Shown here one piece after another: positions 7,309 through 15,199 of a DNA stretch of 31,419 bases (position 1 is the stretch's first letter; each line of letters opens with the position of its first letter). A model generated the notes under the pieces. That model saw only the letters and a list, made by a program, of their open reading frames with translations. It was not told the origin of the DNA and made no database searches. Origin of the DNA: an uncultured Ruminococcus sp. (GTDB lineage: Bacteria > Bacillota > Clostridia > Lachnospirales > Lachnospiraceae); assembly GCA_900553885.1 (NCBI GenBank), contig USFD01000034.1, positions 1 through 31,419 of the forward strand, read 5' to 3'. The position numbers and the translations under genes were made by a program.

Positions 7309-8745
7309 ATGAAGGCAAAAAAAGTTTTAGCTATGTTAATGGCATCAGCGATGATTTTGGGAAGTACGGTGACGGCGTTTGCGGCTAATGACACAACTAC
7401 AATCAAAGTTAGTGGATTAGCAACTACGGGAACGAATGCAGCAACGTATGTTAAAATTCTTGAACCTGACGTTACTGCGGAAACAGGTTATAAATTTGCA
7501 GAGGGTGTTAGCATTCATGGATATACTACTGTAAAGGCGTTTCTTGATGCAGGTACAGAAGCACAGAAAGCCGCATTATTGCATGAAGATACAGTTTTAC
7601 CGGAGGCTACACCAGGAACTACTGCAAATAATGAGTTTACAGCAACTGTTGATGCTGGATACTATATGGTAAGCATCATTAATACACCTAGTTCTGAAGG
7701 AACGCAAGTTGTTTATACAAATCCAATGATTGTCAGTGTTGAGTACGATGAAGCTACGAAAACCGCAGATGGCTATGATTATAATGTGAAAGAAAACGAT
7801 ACTGACAATGAAGTGGTTGCTAAATACACAACACTTCCTACAGTAAAAACTGGTAACGATAAAACAGAAGGTAGTGAGGATGAAGTAGTTGAAATTGGAG
7901 GAACTGCAACTTATAAAATTGAGACGTATGTACCTTCAGAGGTAACCAATTATAAGATTATAGATGAGTTGACAGATGCATCATATCAGCAGGGGACTGT
8001 AAAGGTAAGTATTGAAACTGTTGGAGATATAACCGATCAGTTAAGCGGGAAGATTACTTTTGCAGATAAAGAAGATGGTACTCTGGATGAAGGTGTAGAT
8101 GAATCCATGACGATTGATTTAAGTCAATGGTTGACAGGCTATGCGGGTAAAAAAGTTACTATCACTTATGATGTAACAGTAACGGGAACAAAAGTAGAGA
8201 ATACAGTAGTACCTGAGGATGGCAAACATAATTATGGTGAAGCCACAGAAGAGCTTTACACAGGAGCAATTAAGTTTACTAAATACGGTGAAGATGGTCC
8301 AGATGTAGGTGAAGAAAATGATCCTCTGCCAGGAGCAATTTTCAATGTAGAAGATGAAGATGGTAATCTTTTGAAATTCACATTGAATGAGGAAGATAAT
8401 GTTTACTATTTGGATCCTACAAATGGAATAGAAAATGTAACGTCAGGAGCAGATGGAACATTCACGCTGTATGGCTTGAATTTAGGAACATATAATGTTA
8501 TAGAGATTCAGGCACCTGAAGGCTATAGTGTTAATACAAAATCAGAAAAAGTAACAATTACAGAAGCTAATACAACGAAAAGCGAAACATTGGATCCAGC
8601 AGATGGTGATATGACAGATACCAAGCTTGCTTCCCTCCCATCCACCGGTGGCATCGGTACCACAATCTTCACCATCGGCGGCTGCGTAATCATGGTAACA
8701 GCAGCAGGCCTGTACTTTGCAACACGCAAAAAAGAGCAGAACTAA
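7309..8745 (+). CDS. LPXTG-anchored major (backbone) pilin with isopeptide D2 domain
   Basis: The start is ATG 7309 after AAGGAGAG; the in-frame ATG at 7243 lacks a ribosome site and would bury the signal peptide. The 478-aa protein has a signal peptide (cleavage near AFA-AND, about residue 25), an N-terminal pilin domain, a segment VVAKYTTLPTVKTG that may hold the pilin-motif lysine, and a fimbrial isopeptide (D2-type) domain (about 190-300). A C-terminal Cna-B/SpaA domain (about 325-435) has LPGAIFNV and an E-box-like VIEIQAPEGY. The sorting signal LPSTGG (from residue 443) precedes a membrane helix and an RKKEQN tail. Class C sortases join such subunits covalently, and two are encoded just downstream. 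The middle of the gene is AT-rich while the sorting region is not, as in the adhesin. Confidence 0.88.
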   Translation: MKAKKVLAMLMASAMILGSTVTAFAANDTTTIKVSGLATTGTNAATYVKILEPDVTAETGYKFAEGVSIHGYTTVKAFLDAGTEAQKAALLHEDTVLPEATPGTTANNEFTATVDAGYYMVSIINTPSSEGTQVVYTNPMIVSVEYDEATKTADGYDYNVKENDTDNEVVAKYTTLPTVKTGNDKTEGSEDEVVEIGGTATYKIETYVPSEVTNYKIIDELTDASYQQGTVKVSIETVGDITDQLSGKITFADKEDGTLDEGVDESMTIDLSQWLTGYAGKKVTITYDVTVTGTKVENTVVPEDGKHNYGEATEELYTGAIKFTKYGEDGPDVGEENDPLPGAIFNVEDEDGNLLKFTLNEEDNVYYLDPTNGIENVTSGADGTFTLYGLNLGTYNVIEIQAPEGYSVNTKSEKVTITEANTTKSETLDPADGDMTDTKLASLPSTGGIGTTIFTIGGCVIMVTAAGLYFATRKKEQN

Positions 8746-8832
8746 TCAAAAGTTTCTGACGGCGACGGAAAATTCCCGACCCCCGGGAAACACGAAGCCA
8801 TAAACAAACAAGCAACAAACAAACCCAAAAAA

Positions 8833-8857
8833 CGGGGCGGTTCGCCCGCCCCGTTTT
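8833..8857 (+). terminator. Intrinsic terminator between backbone pilin and sortases
   Basis: CGGGGCGG, loop TTCGC, CCGCCCCG, then TTTT. It lies 87 bases after the pilin stop and 28 bases before the first sortase. Partial termination here would yield more pilin than sortase mRNA. Confidence 0.85.
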
Positions 8858-8885
8858 AAAAAATACAACAACAAGGAGAGACCGG

Positions 8886-9800
8886 ATGAAAAAAAGAATT
8901 CTTACAACCATAATCATAGCCCTGTTTTTTTTAACCGGTTTGTCCTTGCTGCTGTATCCGCTGGTTGCCAACGAATGGAACAATTACAGGCAGTCCAGAC
9001 TGATTTCCAGCTACGACGAAGCTGTATCGGAACAGGAGACCTCCGGTGAGATTGACTACACCGCTGAGTGGGAAAAAGCCAACGCCTTCAATGAGGCGCT
9101 TCTCCCCAGCATCCTTCCCGATTCCTTCGCGGTAGCGGAAGCTTCCGATGAGGACTCCGAAGACCACCAGGCATACATGTCCTGCCTGAATCTTCTCGGA
9201 GACGGCATGATGGGATATGTGGAAGTTCCGAAGATCAACATCAAGATTCCGATCTACCACACCACAGACGAGGAAGTCCTGGAACAGGCAGCAGGCCATC
9301 TGGAGGGAAGTTCTCTTCCGGTTGGCGGTGAAAACACCCATGCGGTAATTTCCGCACACCGGGGACTGCCAAGTGCATCCCTGTTTACGGATCTTGACAA
9401 ACTCGAAGAAGGAGATCACTTCCTTCTGTACATACTGGATGATGTCCTCTGCTACGAGGTCGACCAGATTCTCGTGGTCGAGCCGGATGAGACAGAGAGC
9501 CTTGCGGTTCAGGAGGGGCAGGATCTGGTGACACTGCTCACCTGTACCCCTTACGGAGTCAACAGCCACCGCCTTCTGGTGCGTGGACACCGGGTTCCTT
9601 ATGAACCGGAAGTCATCGAAGACGAAAACCAGATTCCGCTGGCGGGCGTCAGTCTCCATACGAATTATCTTCTCTGGGTACTCGTGGGACTGGCAGTGAC
9701 CGCAGGATTTGTCGCTTTTCTGTATCTGATGGACAGAAAGCGCAGGAAAGCTTCTCAGATTAAGGATCAGGAAACGAGCAACCACGACATCGAGACATAA
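8886..9800 (+). CDS. srtC: Class C (pilus-assembly) sortase 1
   Basis: The 304-aa protein begins after AAGGAGAG and has the class C plan: an N-terminal membrane helix (about 5-28), the WNNYRQSRLISSY motif, a catalytic beta-barrel, and a second membrane helix (about 254-278) with a basic tail. His158 (ISAHRG), Cys220 (TLLTCTPYG) and Arg229 (NSHRLLV) form the catalytic triad. Class C sortases cut pilin sorting signals between Thr and Gly and join the acyl intermediate to a lysine of the next subunit. The N-terminal 'lid' region (about 80-105) lacks the usual DPW/DPF motif and instead is acidic (ASDEDSEDHQ). It is followed 10 bases later by a second sortase of about the same length, so the two are probably cotranscribed and may divide work between backbone and ancillary subunits. 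Confidence 0.93.
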   Translation: MKKRILTTIIIALFFLTGLSLLLYPLVANEWNNYRQSRLISSYDEAVSEQETSGEIDYTAEWEKANAFNEALLPSILPDSFAVAEASDEDSEDHQAYMSCLNLLGDGMMGYVEVPKINIKIPIYHTTDEEVLEQAAGHLEGSSLPVGGENTHAVISAHRGLPSASLFTDLDKLEEGDHFLLYILDDVLCYEVDQILVVEPDETESLAVQEGQDLVTLLTCTPYGVNSHRLLVRGHRVPYEPEVIEDENQIPLAGVSLHTNYLLWVLVGLAVTAGFVAFLYLMDRKRRKASQIKDQETSNHDIET

Positions 9801-9810
9801 AGGAGCAGAC

Positions 9811-10704
9811 ATGAAGAGAAAGATTTCAGGCATCCTGTTCGGACTTTTGTTCCTCCTGGGCTTTGGCATTCTGGCTTATCCGACGATCTCCGATCAGTGG
9901 AACACCTACCGCCAGAGCAGGCTGATCAGCAGCTATGAATCGGCGGTGGAAGAGATGACGCCGGAGGATTTCACACAGGAATGGGAGGCCGCACGGCAGT
10001 TTAACAGCACATTGACACAGAATAACATATACGGCGATGTCTTCGCCTCTGACCAGGAAGAACTGGAGAACACGGAATACTGGAAGGTATTGAATATCGG
10101 CGGGGACGGGGTGATGGGTTATCTCTCGATCCCGAAGATCAACGTCCGGATCTCCATTTACCATGGAACTTCCGACGAGGTGCTCCAGACGGGCGCAGGC
10201 CATCTGGACGGAACCGGTCTTCCCATCGGCGGGGACAACACCCACAGCGTCCTGGCGGCGCATCGAGGGCTGCCGAGCGCAAGACTTTTTACCGATATCG
10301 ACCAGCTCAACAAGGGCGATATGTTTTACATCCATGTACTGGATGAGACCCTTGCCTACCAGGTGGATCAGATCCTGGATATGGTAGACAAGGACGATAT
10401 GGAGACACTGGAAGAGGCGCTGCAGGCAGTGCCGGGCGAGGATCATGTGACATTGTTCACCTGTACGCCCTACGGTGTCAATTCCCACAGGCTTCTGGTC
10501 CGCGGAACGCGGGTGCCGTACACCGGCGAGGAAGAAGTGGAGAGTACCCCGGTGGATACGATGCTGCGGGCGGTACAGAATTATTACATGTTATATCTGA
10601 TTTTGGGATTGTCAGTCACATTGCTTGTGATACTGATCATGAAGTTCCTGTTCGGAAGGAGCCGTAAGAAAGACAGCGGCGGCCGGACGAATCAGAGTTC
10701 GTAA
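9811..10704 (+). CDS. srtC: Class C (pilus-assembly) sortase 2
   Basis: A 297-aa paralog of the preceding sortase. It has an N-terminal membrane helix (about 5-27), WNTYRQSRLISSY, His151 (LAAHRG), Cys218 (LFTCTPYG), Arg227 (NSHRLLV), and a C-terminal membrane helix (about 254-276) with a basic tail. AAGGAGCAGAC precedes the ATG. The lid segment (about 70-95) again lacks DPW, so an open, less regulated active site, or a different lid, is possible for both enzymes. Paired class C sortases are usual in pilus islands where backbone and tip or base subunits need different specificities, which fits the LPSTG and LQSAG signals seen upstream. Which enzyme handles which subunit cannot be told from sequence alone. 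Confidence 0.93.
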   Translation: MKRKISGILFGLLFLLGFGILAYPTISDQWNTYRQSRLISSYESAVEEMTPEDFTQEWEAARQFNSTLTQNNIYGDVFASDQEELENTEYWKVLNIGGDGVMGYLSIPKINVRISIYHGTSDEVLQTGAGHLDGTGLPIGGDNTHSVLAAHRGLPSARLFTDIDQLNKGDMFYIHVLDETLAYQVDQILDMVDKDDMETLEEALQAVPGEDHVTLFTCTPYGVNSHRLLVRGTRVPYTGEEEVESTPVDTMLRAVQNYYMLYLILGLSVTLLVILIMKFLFGRSRKKDSGGRTNQSS

Positions 10705-10775
10705 CTGTGAAGTTACCGTAACGGTTCAGTTGGCTGAGCGGCTGCGGGTTACCAGATTTCAAAGGAGGGTAAGAA

Positions 10776-11771
10776 GTGAAAATGACAGGAAAGATAAAAA
10801 AGAGAGGCGCGGCGGCGCTGGCATGCCTGCTGGTGGTTTCAGCGGCGGGAATTTCCAGTGTATACGGAGCGCCCGGAGTGGAGCCGGATCGAAGCTGCTC
10901 ACTGTCCTTTGAACTGGACGGACAGTATCAGGAGCTCAATGAGATCGCGATCCCGGTCAATCTGTACAAGGTGGCGGATGTGGAGGTCACCGGGGAGTAT
11001 ACTTCCCTCGCCGGATATGAGGAGCTGGATCTTGGCTCTGTCAGCGACAGCACCACGGCGGAGCAGTGGGAGGCGTTCTCTCAGGAAGCCGTTTCCCTGA
11101 AGAATGCACTTGGCGCGGAGCCGACGGCGGTTCTGGAGATTGCGCCCAACGAAGAGGGGCAGCCGGATGGTTTCGCGGAAGATCTTTCCACCGGTATGTA
11201 TCTGGTGGAGGCGGAAACGGTGCAGACGGCGGAATATACCTACGACTTTACGCCGTACTTGATCTCTCTGCCGAACAATTACTACGATTCCACAGGAGAC
11301 GATACCTGGGTTTACGACGTGTCCACCGGGCTGAAGCCGGAGCAGACGCCGCGCCTTGGCTCCCTGACGATCCAGAAAACCCTGACGTCCTACAACGCCA
11401 CCCTTGGGAATGCAGCCTTTGTCTTCCAGGTGGAGGGCATCCGGGATCATGAGCAGGTGCTCAGCGATGTGGTATCCCTGAATTTTGACAGCACTGGAAC
11501 GAAAAGCGTGGAGATCACCGATATCCCGGCGGGAACCGTTGTGACGGTGACCGAGATCTACGGAGGTTCCAATTATGACGCGGTTTCCGGCGGAACACAG
11601 ACAGCCGTGATCGTGGCGGACGGATCGGAAGAAGTTCCGGCAGCCGTTTCCTTTACCAACGAGTACAACGGCGGCATGAACGGCAGCGCAAGTGTGGTAA
11701 ACCATTTTGAATACACCGACGGAGTCTGGGACTGGCAGCAGCAGGCAGACAGTTCCGCACCACAGGAGTAA
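10776..11771 (+). CDS. Secreted pilin-like protein (FctA/Spy0128-like domain) without cell-wall anchor
   Basis: AAAGGAGGG six bases upstream favours GTG 10776; ATG 10782 would also be usable. The 331-aa protein has a signal peptide (about 1-31) and an N-terminal pilin-like domain. That domain includes GMYLVEAETV, YTYDFTPYLISLPNNYY and DDTWVYDVSTGLKPEQ, the usual backbone/minor-pilin pattern. A Spy0128/DUF7601-like domain (about 190-300) runs from LGSLTIQKTL to VSFTNEYNGG. The C-terminus (WDWQQQADSSAPQE) has no LPxTG, membrane helix or basic tail, so it is predicted to be secreted or held by other subunits. It sits right after the sortases and before the SipW-dependent proteins, as an ancillary subunit would. 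Whether it is incorporated into the pilus is an inference. Confidence 0.75.
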   Translation: MKMTGKIKKRGAAALACLLVVSAAGISSVYGAPGVEPDRSCSLSFELDGQYQELNEIAIPVNLYKVADVEVTGEYTSLAGYEELDLGSVSDSTTAEQWEAFSQEAVSLKNALGAEPTAVLEIAPNEEGQPDGFAEDLSTGMYLVEAETVQTAEYTYDFTPYLISLPNNYYDSTGDDTWVYDVSTGLKPEQTPRLGSLTIQKTLTSYNATLGNAAFVFQVEGIRDHEQVLSDVVSLNFDSTGTKSVEITDIPAGTVVTVTEIYGGSNYDAVSGGTQTAVIVADGSEEVPAAVSFTNEYNGGMNGSASVVNHFEYTDGVWDWQQQADSSAPQE

Positions 11772-11786
11772 GGGAGGAAGACAGGA

Positions 11787-12314
11787 ATGATGAAAAATAT
11801 GAAAAAGAAAAATCTTTGCCTGGCAGCAGCAGCCCTTACGCTTACCGCCGGCCTGAGCGTGGGAACAGCGATGGCGTACTTCACCACCTATGCCACAGCT
11901 TCCGGCGGAGTGAGCCTGAGCCTTGACAATGCGGTAACGGTTCCGGAGGAAGAGGTCAGCAACTGGACGAAACATATCACGGTTCAGAATACCGGCGATA
12001 TCGACTGCTTCGTCCGTGTGAAGGTATTCGCGGGCGACAGGTATCAGGACGGTCTGACTTACGCCGATGACGAGGGCAGATGGACGCCGGGCGCGGATGA
12101 TTATTATTATTACAGTGATATCGTTCCGGCAGGCGGTGAAGCGCAGGAGCTGCGGGTCGGCATCGATCCGATGGACAGCGAAGAGAGCTTCAATGTCATT
12201 GTCGTACAGGAATGTACGCCGGTGCTTTACGATGAAGAAGGTAATCCGTATGCGGACTGGAACCGGATCGCGGATTCTGATCAGACAGTATATGCAGAGG
12301 AGGGTGAAGAGTGA
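11787..12314 (+). CDS. SipW-dependent secreted protein, TasA/CalY-like
   Basis: The 175-aa product begins with a SipW-type signal: a basic start, a hydrophobic stretch (LCLAAAALTLTAGLSVGTAM), then AYFTTYATASGG, matching the GT-AYFTD-like pattern recognised by SipW. A Camelysin/TasA-like beta domain follows (ITVQNTGDIDCFVRVKVFAG), with a tyrosine cluster DDYYYYSDIVPAGGEA. TasA-type proteins are secreted through SipW and form extracellular fibres in biofilms. The required peptidase is encoded at 15200-15775. The stop overlaps the next gene's start (GTGATGA), so the two are translationally coupled. Start ATG 11787 follows GGGAGGAAG. The family call is good; fibre formation is inferred. Confidence 0.82.
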   Translation: MMKNMKKKNLCLAAAALTLTAGLSVGTAMAYFTTYATASGGVSLSLDNAVTVPEEEVSNWTKHITVQNTGDIDCFVRVKVFAGDRYQDGLTYADDEGRWTPGADDYYYYSDIVPAGGEAQELRVGIDPMDSEESFNVIVVQECTPVLYDEEGNPYADWNRIADSDQTVYAEEGEE

Positions 12315-13066
12315 TGAAGAAGAAAAAATTTCCCTTCCGTGTAACGACAGCCGTTCTCCTTTCGGCTTCCGCGGTTCTGCTGATCGGAAGTACCGTGGGA
12401 AGTACCCGGGCGGCGCTTACGTATTACAGTGAAAATTATGGGGCGGAGGTTACGGTTTCCAATATCGGCGTCAGCCTTCTGGAAAACGGCGAGACCGTCA
12501 GCCGCAGGGATTACGATTCCAACGGCGAATGGAATGAGACCAGCGGAGCGCTTCTGGCGGATCTGCAGGAGGAGACAATCGTTCCGGGCAAGGAATATGA
12601 CGAAGCCCTTGCGGTTTCCAACAGCGGCTCCATTGACAGTTATGTGAGGGTGATCCTCAACAAGAGCTGGACGGACAGCGAAAGCAGCACAGATCCGAAC
12701 CTTTCTCCGGAGCTGATCGACCTGAACCTGCTGACCGATAACGGCTGGATCATCGATGAGGACGCTTCCACAGCGGAGCGGACGATCCTGTATTACACGA
12801 ACATCCTTCCGGCGGGAGAGACGACCCCGGCGCTGTCCGATACGGTGCGGATCGATCCGGCGGTTGCGGATAAGGTGACGGAAGAAGTTACTACCGATGA
12901 AAACGGATACAAGACCATTACATTTACTTATGCTTATGACGGTTATACCTTTGAACTGGAAGCGGAAGTCAACGCGGTGCAGACCCACAACGCGCAGGAC
13001 GCGATCAAGAGCGCCTGGGGCGTGGATGTAGACGTGGCGGACGACGGTACCATAAGCTTACGATAG
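12311..13066 (+). CDS. Second SipW-dependent-type secreted protein
   Basis: The 251-aa product starts at GTG 12311 (GAGGAGGG about seven bases upstream; ATG 12314 is the alternative). It has a basic N-terminus, a hydrophobic core (TTAVLLSASAVLLIGSTVG) and STRAALTYYSENYGAEV, which resembles the SipW signal but lacks the exact AYFTD. The rest is a beta-rich extracellular domain with VSNSGSIDSYVRVILNKSW, matching the NTG/NSGSIDSYVRV element of the upstream protein, and ILYYTNILPAGETTPALSD. No anchor is present. Coupled to the gene before it and eight bases from the next ribosome site, it is probably a partner or anchor for the TasA-like protein, as TapA is in Bacillus, although it is not visibly TapA-like. 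Confidence 0.75.
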   Translation: MMKKKKFPFRVTTAVLLSASAVLLIGSTVGSTRAALTYYSENYGAEVTVSNIGVSLLENGETVSRRDYDSNGEWNETSGALLADLQEETIVPGKEYDEALAVSNSGSIDSYVRVILNKSWTDSESSTDPNLSPELIDLNLLTDNGWIIDEDASTAERTILYYTNILPAGETTPALSDTVRIDPAVADKVTEEVTTDENGYKTITFTYAYDGYTFELEAEVNAVQTHNAQDAIKSAWGVDVDVADDGTISLR

Positions 13067-13079
13067 GAGGGTGCGGAGT

Positions 13080-13859
13080 ATGAAAAGGAAAATCATGTGC
13101 CTTGTCATGGCCGCAGCCATGACCGTGGGCATGAGTACCACAGTATTTGCAGAGGATTTTCAGGGTGAAAAATCCTGGAATGTAACATTTAACGGGGAGG
13201 GCATGGAGAGCAATTTCCAGTCTTCCGAAATGACCGAGGAGATTTACCGGATCCAGCCGGGCGACACCATCGAGCTTCAGGTGGGCGTCGGAAACTCCAG
13301 CGGCAGTGAGACCGACTGGTATATGACCAACGAGGTGCTGCAGTCTCTGGAAGATACCCAGAGCGTGGCGGAGGGCGGCGCATATGCCTATGAACTGACT
13401 TATGTGGACCCGGACGGAGAGGAGACGGTGCTGTTCAGCAGCGAGACCGTCGGAGGAGAATCCAGCGCAGGAGGAGAAGGCCTCCATCAGGCGACCGGTT
13501 CTCTGGAGGATTACTTCTACCTGGGACGTCTGGACAGCCGGGAAACGGGCAGCGTTCATCTGAGGGTTCAGCTGGACGGCGAGACACAGGGAAATGATTA
13601 TCAGGACACGCTGGCACGGCTGCAGATGAATTTCGCCGTGGAGGAAGTGGAAGCCAACACGGTGGTGGAAAAAGGTGAAGACAACGTGATCAACCGGGTG
13701 GTCAAAAAGGTTGTCACCACAGCTCCGAAGACCGGAGATCCGACACAGATGCTTGGACTTTGCGCCGCGGCTCTGGCGAGCGGGATTGTCCTGTTGATTC
13801 TGGCGGTGGTATCCATGAAGAAACGCCGCGATGACCGGAAAGGAGACTTGAGATCATGA
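13080..13859 (+). CDS. Surface protein with APKTG sortase signal
   Basis: ATG 13080 is chosen because the upstream GTG 13071 overlaps the AGGAGGG ribosome site. The 259-aa protein has a signal peptide (cleavage near VFA-EDF), a beta-rich domain (about 30-190) with WYMTNEVLQSLE, and a sorting signal APKTGD (from residue 215) followed by a membrane helix and a KKRRDDRK tail. APxTG is a variant of LPxTG common on Lachnospiraceae surface proteins; it probably serves a housekeeping or class B/E-type sortase encoded elsewhere, because the neighbouring sortases are pilus-type. The stop overlaps the next start (ATGA). In this operon it could be the wall anchor for the SipW-dependent fibre proteins; that role is an inference. 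Confidence 0.8.
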   Translation: MKRKIMCLVMAAAMTVGMSTTVFAEDFQGEKSWNVTFNGEGMESNFQSSEMTEEIYRIQPGDTIELQVGVGNSSGSETDWYMTNEVLQSLEDTQSVAEGGAYAYELTYVDPDGEETVLFSSETVGGESSAGGEGLHQATGSLEDYFYLGRLDSRETGSVHLRVQLDGETQGNDYQDTLARLQMNFAVEEVEANTVVEKGEDNVINRVVKKVVTTAPKTGDPTQMLGLCAAALASGIVLLILAVVSMKKRRDDRKGDLRS

Positions 13860-14983
13860 AAAAGATCGTAAAAGGCTGGAGAGTGGTTTTCACATCTCTG
13901 ATGACGCTCTGCCTGGTTCTGGGACTTTTTCCGGTAAACACACTGGCGGAGGAATACACCTATCAGGTTACTTTTTACAGCGGAAACCAGGGGACTTTCA
14001 ACGGAAGCGAAGGACTTTCCGTAGACAATCATTCCAGCGGTTCCGAGTATACGGTGGAGGAAAACGGAGATGAGATCACAGTCAGCGGACTGAAACAGGG
14101 AGATATCATATCTTTCGACGTTCAGGCGGGCGCTGTGCAGATGTCGGATGACAGCAAGTATTATCTCCGCGGGATCCGGCAGAGCGGACGCGACAATGAT
14201 ACGGTACAGACTTCCGCGTTCCGTGTGGACGGTGACGCAGAGTATGTGCTGGCGTACGGAATCCGTGGAAACCAGACAGGCTATACGGTAAATTATCAGG
14301 ATGCCCAGGGCAACGAACTGGCGCCGAGCCGTACCTATTACGGAAATGTAGGCGACAAGCCGGTGGTGGCATACCTGTACATTGAGGACTATAATCCGCA
14401 GACACTGGCGCTGACCAGAACATTGTCCGAAAACGAGGCGGAAAACGTGTTTACTTTCGTGTACACACCGGTACCTACAGAGGTGATCACAGAGCCGGGT
14501 GACACGATCACAAATACAACGACCGTAACGGAGACCGTGCCGGGAACCACAGACGAGGGCACCGCAGCGGGAACTGGAACCGCAGGAACGGGAACGGCAG
14601 GTACCGGAACAGGCACAGCCGGAACCGCGGGCGAGGGTGCCGGAGCGGCTGGAACCGCCGGTGAAGGTACCGGAGCTGCCGGCGAAGGCACCGGGGCAGC
14701 CGGAACCGATGAAACCGGTACCGCAGGTACGGATGGAACCGCAGCGGGTGAAACCGACGCGGCAGCGGATGAGGGAACTACCGATATTCAGGATGAGGAA
14801 GTTCCGCAGGACAATCAGGATCTGACCGATCTGGATGAGGAAGAAGTTCCTCAGAGCAATATCAACATCGATGAGGAAGAAGTGAAAAAAGGTCTTCCGA
14901 TGGTTGCAGGAGTTGCAATCGGTGTGCTGGCAGTGGCAGCGCTCGGTGTGATCATTGTACTTGTAAGAAAGCGTATGAAATGA
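13856..14983 (+). CDS. Membrane-anchored MucBP-like surface protein with Gly/Ala/Thr repeat stalk
   Basis: The 375-aa product has a signal peptide (about 1-31, ending NTLAEE), an N-terminal beta domain, and a MucBP-like segment (about 135-205: YTVNYQDAQGNELAPSRTYY, then a VFTFVYTP ending). A low-complexity stalk follows (about 234-302) of AGTGTAGT, GEGTGAAG units. An acidic spacer with two EEEVPQ/DEEVPQ repeats leads to a C-terminal membrane helix (about 349-370) ending VRKRMK. There is no LPxTG, so it stays in the membrane. The stalk would carry the MucBP-like domain through the cell wall. It ends the long operon: a terminator follows at once. Mucin binding is a property of some MucBP proteins and is not shown here. 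Confidence 0.75.
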   Translation: MKKIVKGWRVVFTSLMTLCLVLGLFPVNTLAEEYTYQVTFYSGNQGTFNGSEGLSVDNHSSGSEYTVEENGDEITVSGLKQGDIISFDVQAGAVQMSDDSKYYLRGIRQSGRDNDTVQTSAFRVDGDAEYVLAYGIRGNQTGYTVNYQDAQGNELAPSRTYYGNVGDKPVVAYLYIEDYNPQTLALTRTLSENEAENVFTFVYTPVPTEVITEPGDTITNTTTVTETVPGTTDEGTAAGTGTAGTGTAGTGTGTAGTAGEGAGAAGTAGEGTGAAGEGTGAAGTDETGTAGTDGTAAGETDAAADEGTTDIQDEEVPQDNQDLTDLDEEEVPQSNINIDEEEVKKGLPMVAGVAIGVLAVAALGVIIVLVRKRMK

Positions 14984-15001
14984 TACAATAAATAACAGGA
15001 C

Positions 15002-15065
15002 GCCGGGGGCGGAAGCGTGAGAATGGACGGATACGTTCCACACGCTTTGGTTCCCGGCATTTTTT
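15002..15065 (+). terminator. Intrinsic terminator of the pilus/SipW-substrate operon
   Basis: A long imperfect stem, GCCGGG-GGC-GGAAGCGTG with CACGCTTTGGTTCCCGGC, has its arms about 19 bases apart and is followed by A and TTTTTT (15060-15065). It separates the operon from sipW. Confidence 0.75.
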
Positions 15066-15199
15066 GATATACGGCACATCGCTTGCGGCAGTGGAGTGAA
15101 TCTATTGGCGCAAATGAGAACCGGGCAGTGTGTCGGATCGGAATAGCAGCTGTACAGGATTGACAGAGAATACAGGGTGGATAAGGAGATAAAAGTCAG

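Noticed and set aside
8931..9869. 312-codon minus-strand frame across the first sortase
   Set aside because: It is antisense to a sortase with a complete catalytic triad and has no recognisable domains.
10707..10765. tRNA-like GTTGGCTGAGCGG and a GTTACCGTAAC palindrome
   Set aside because: No cloverleaf can be formed, and it sits directly before a ribosome site; the palindrome is short and lacks a matching partner operator.
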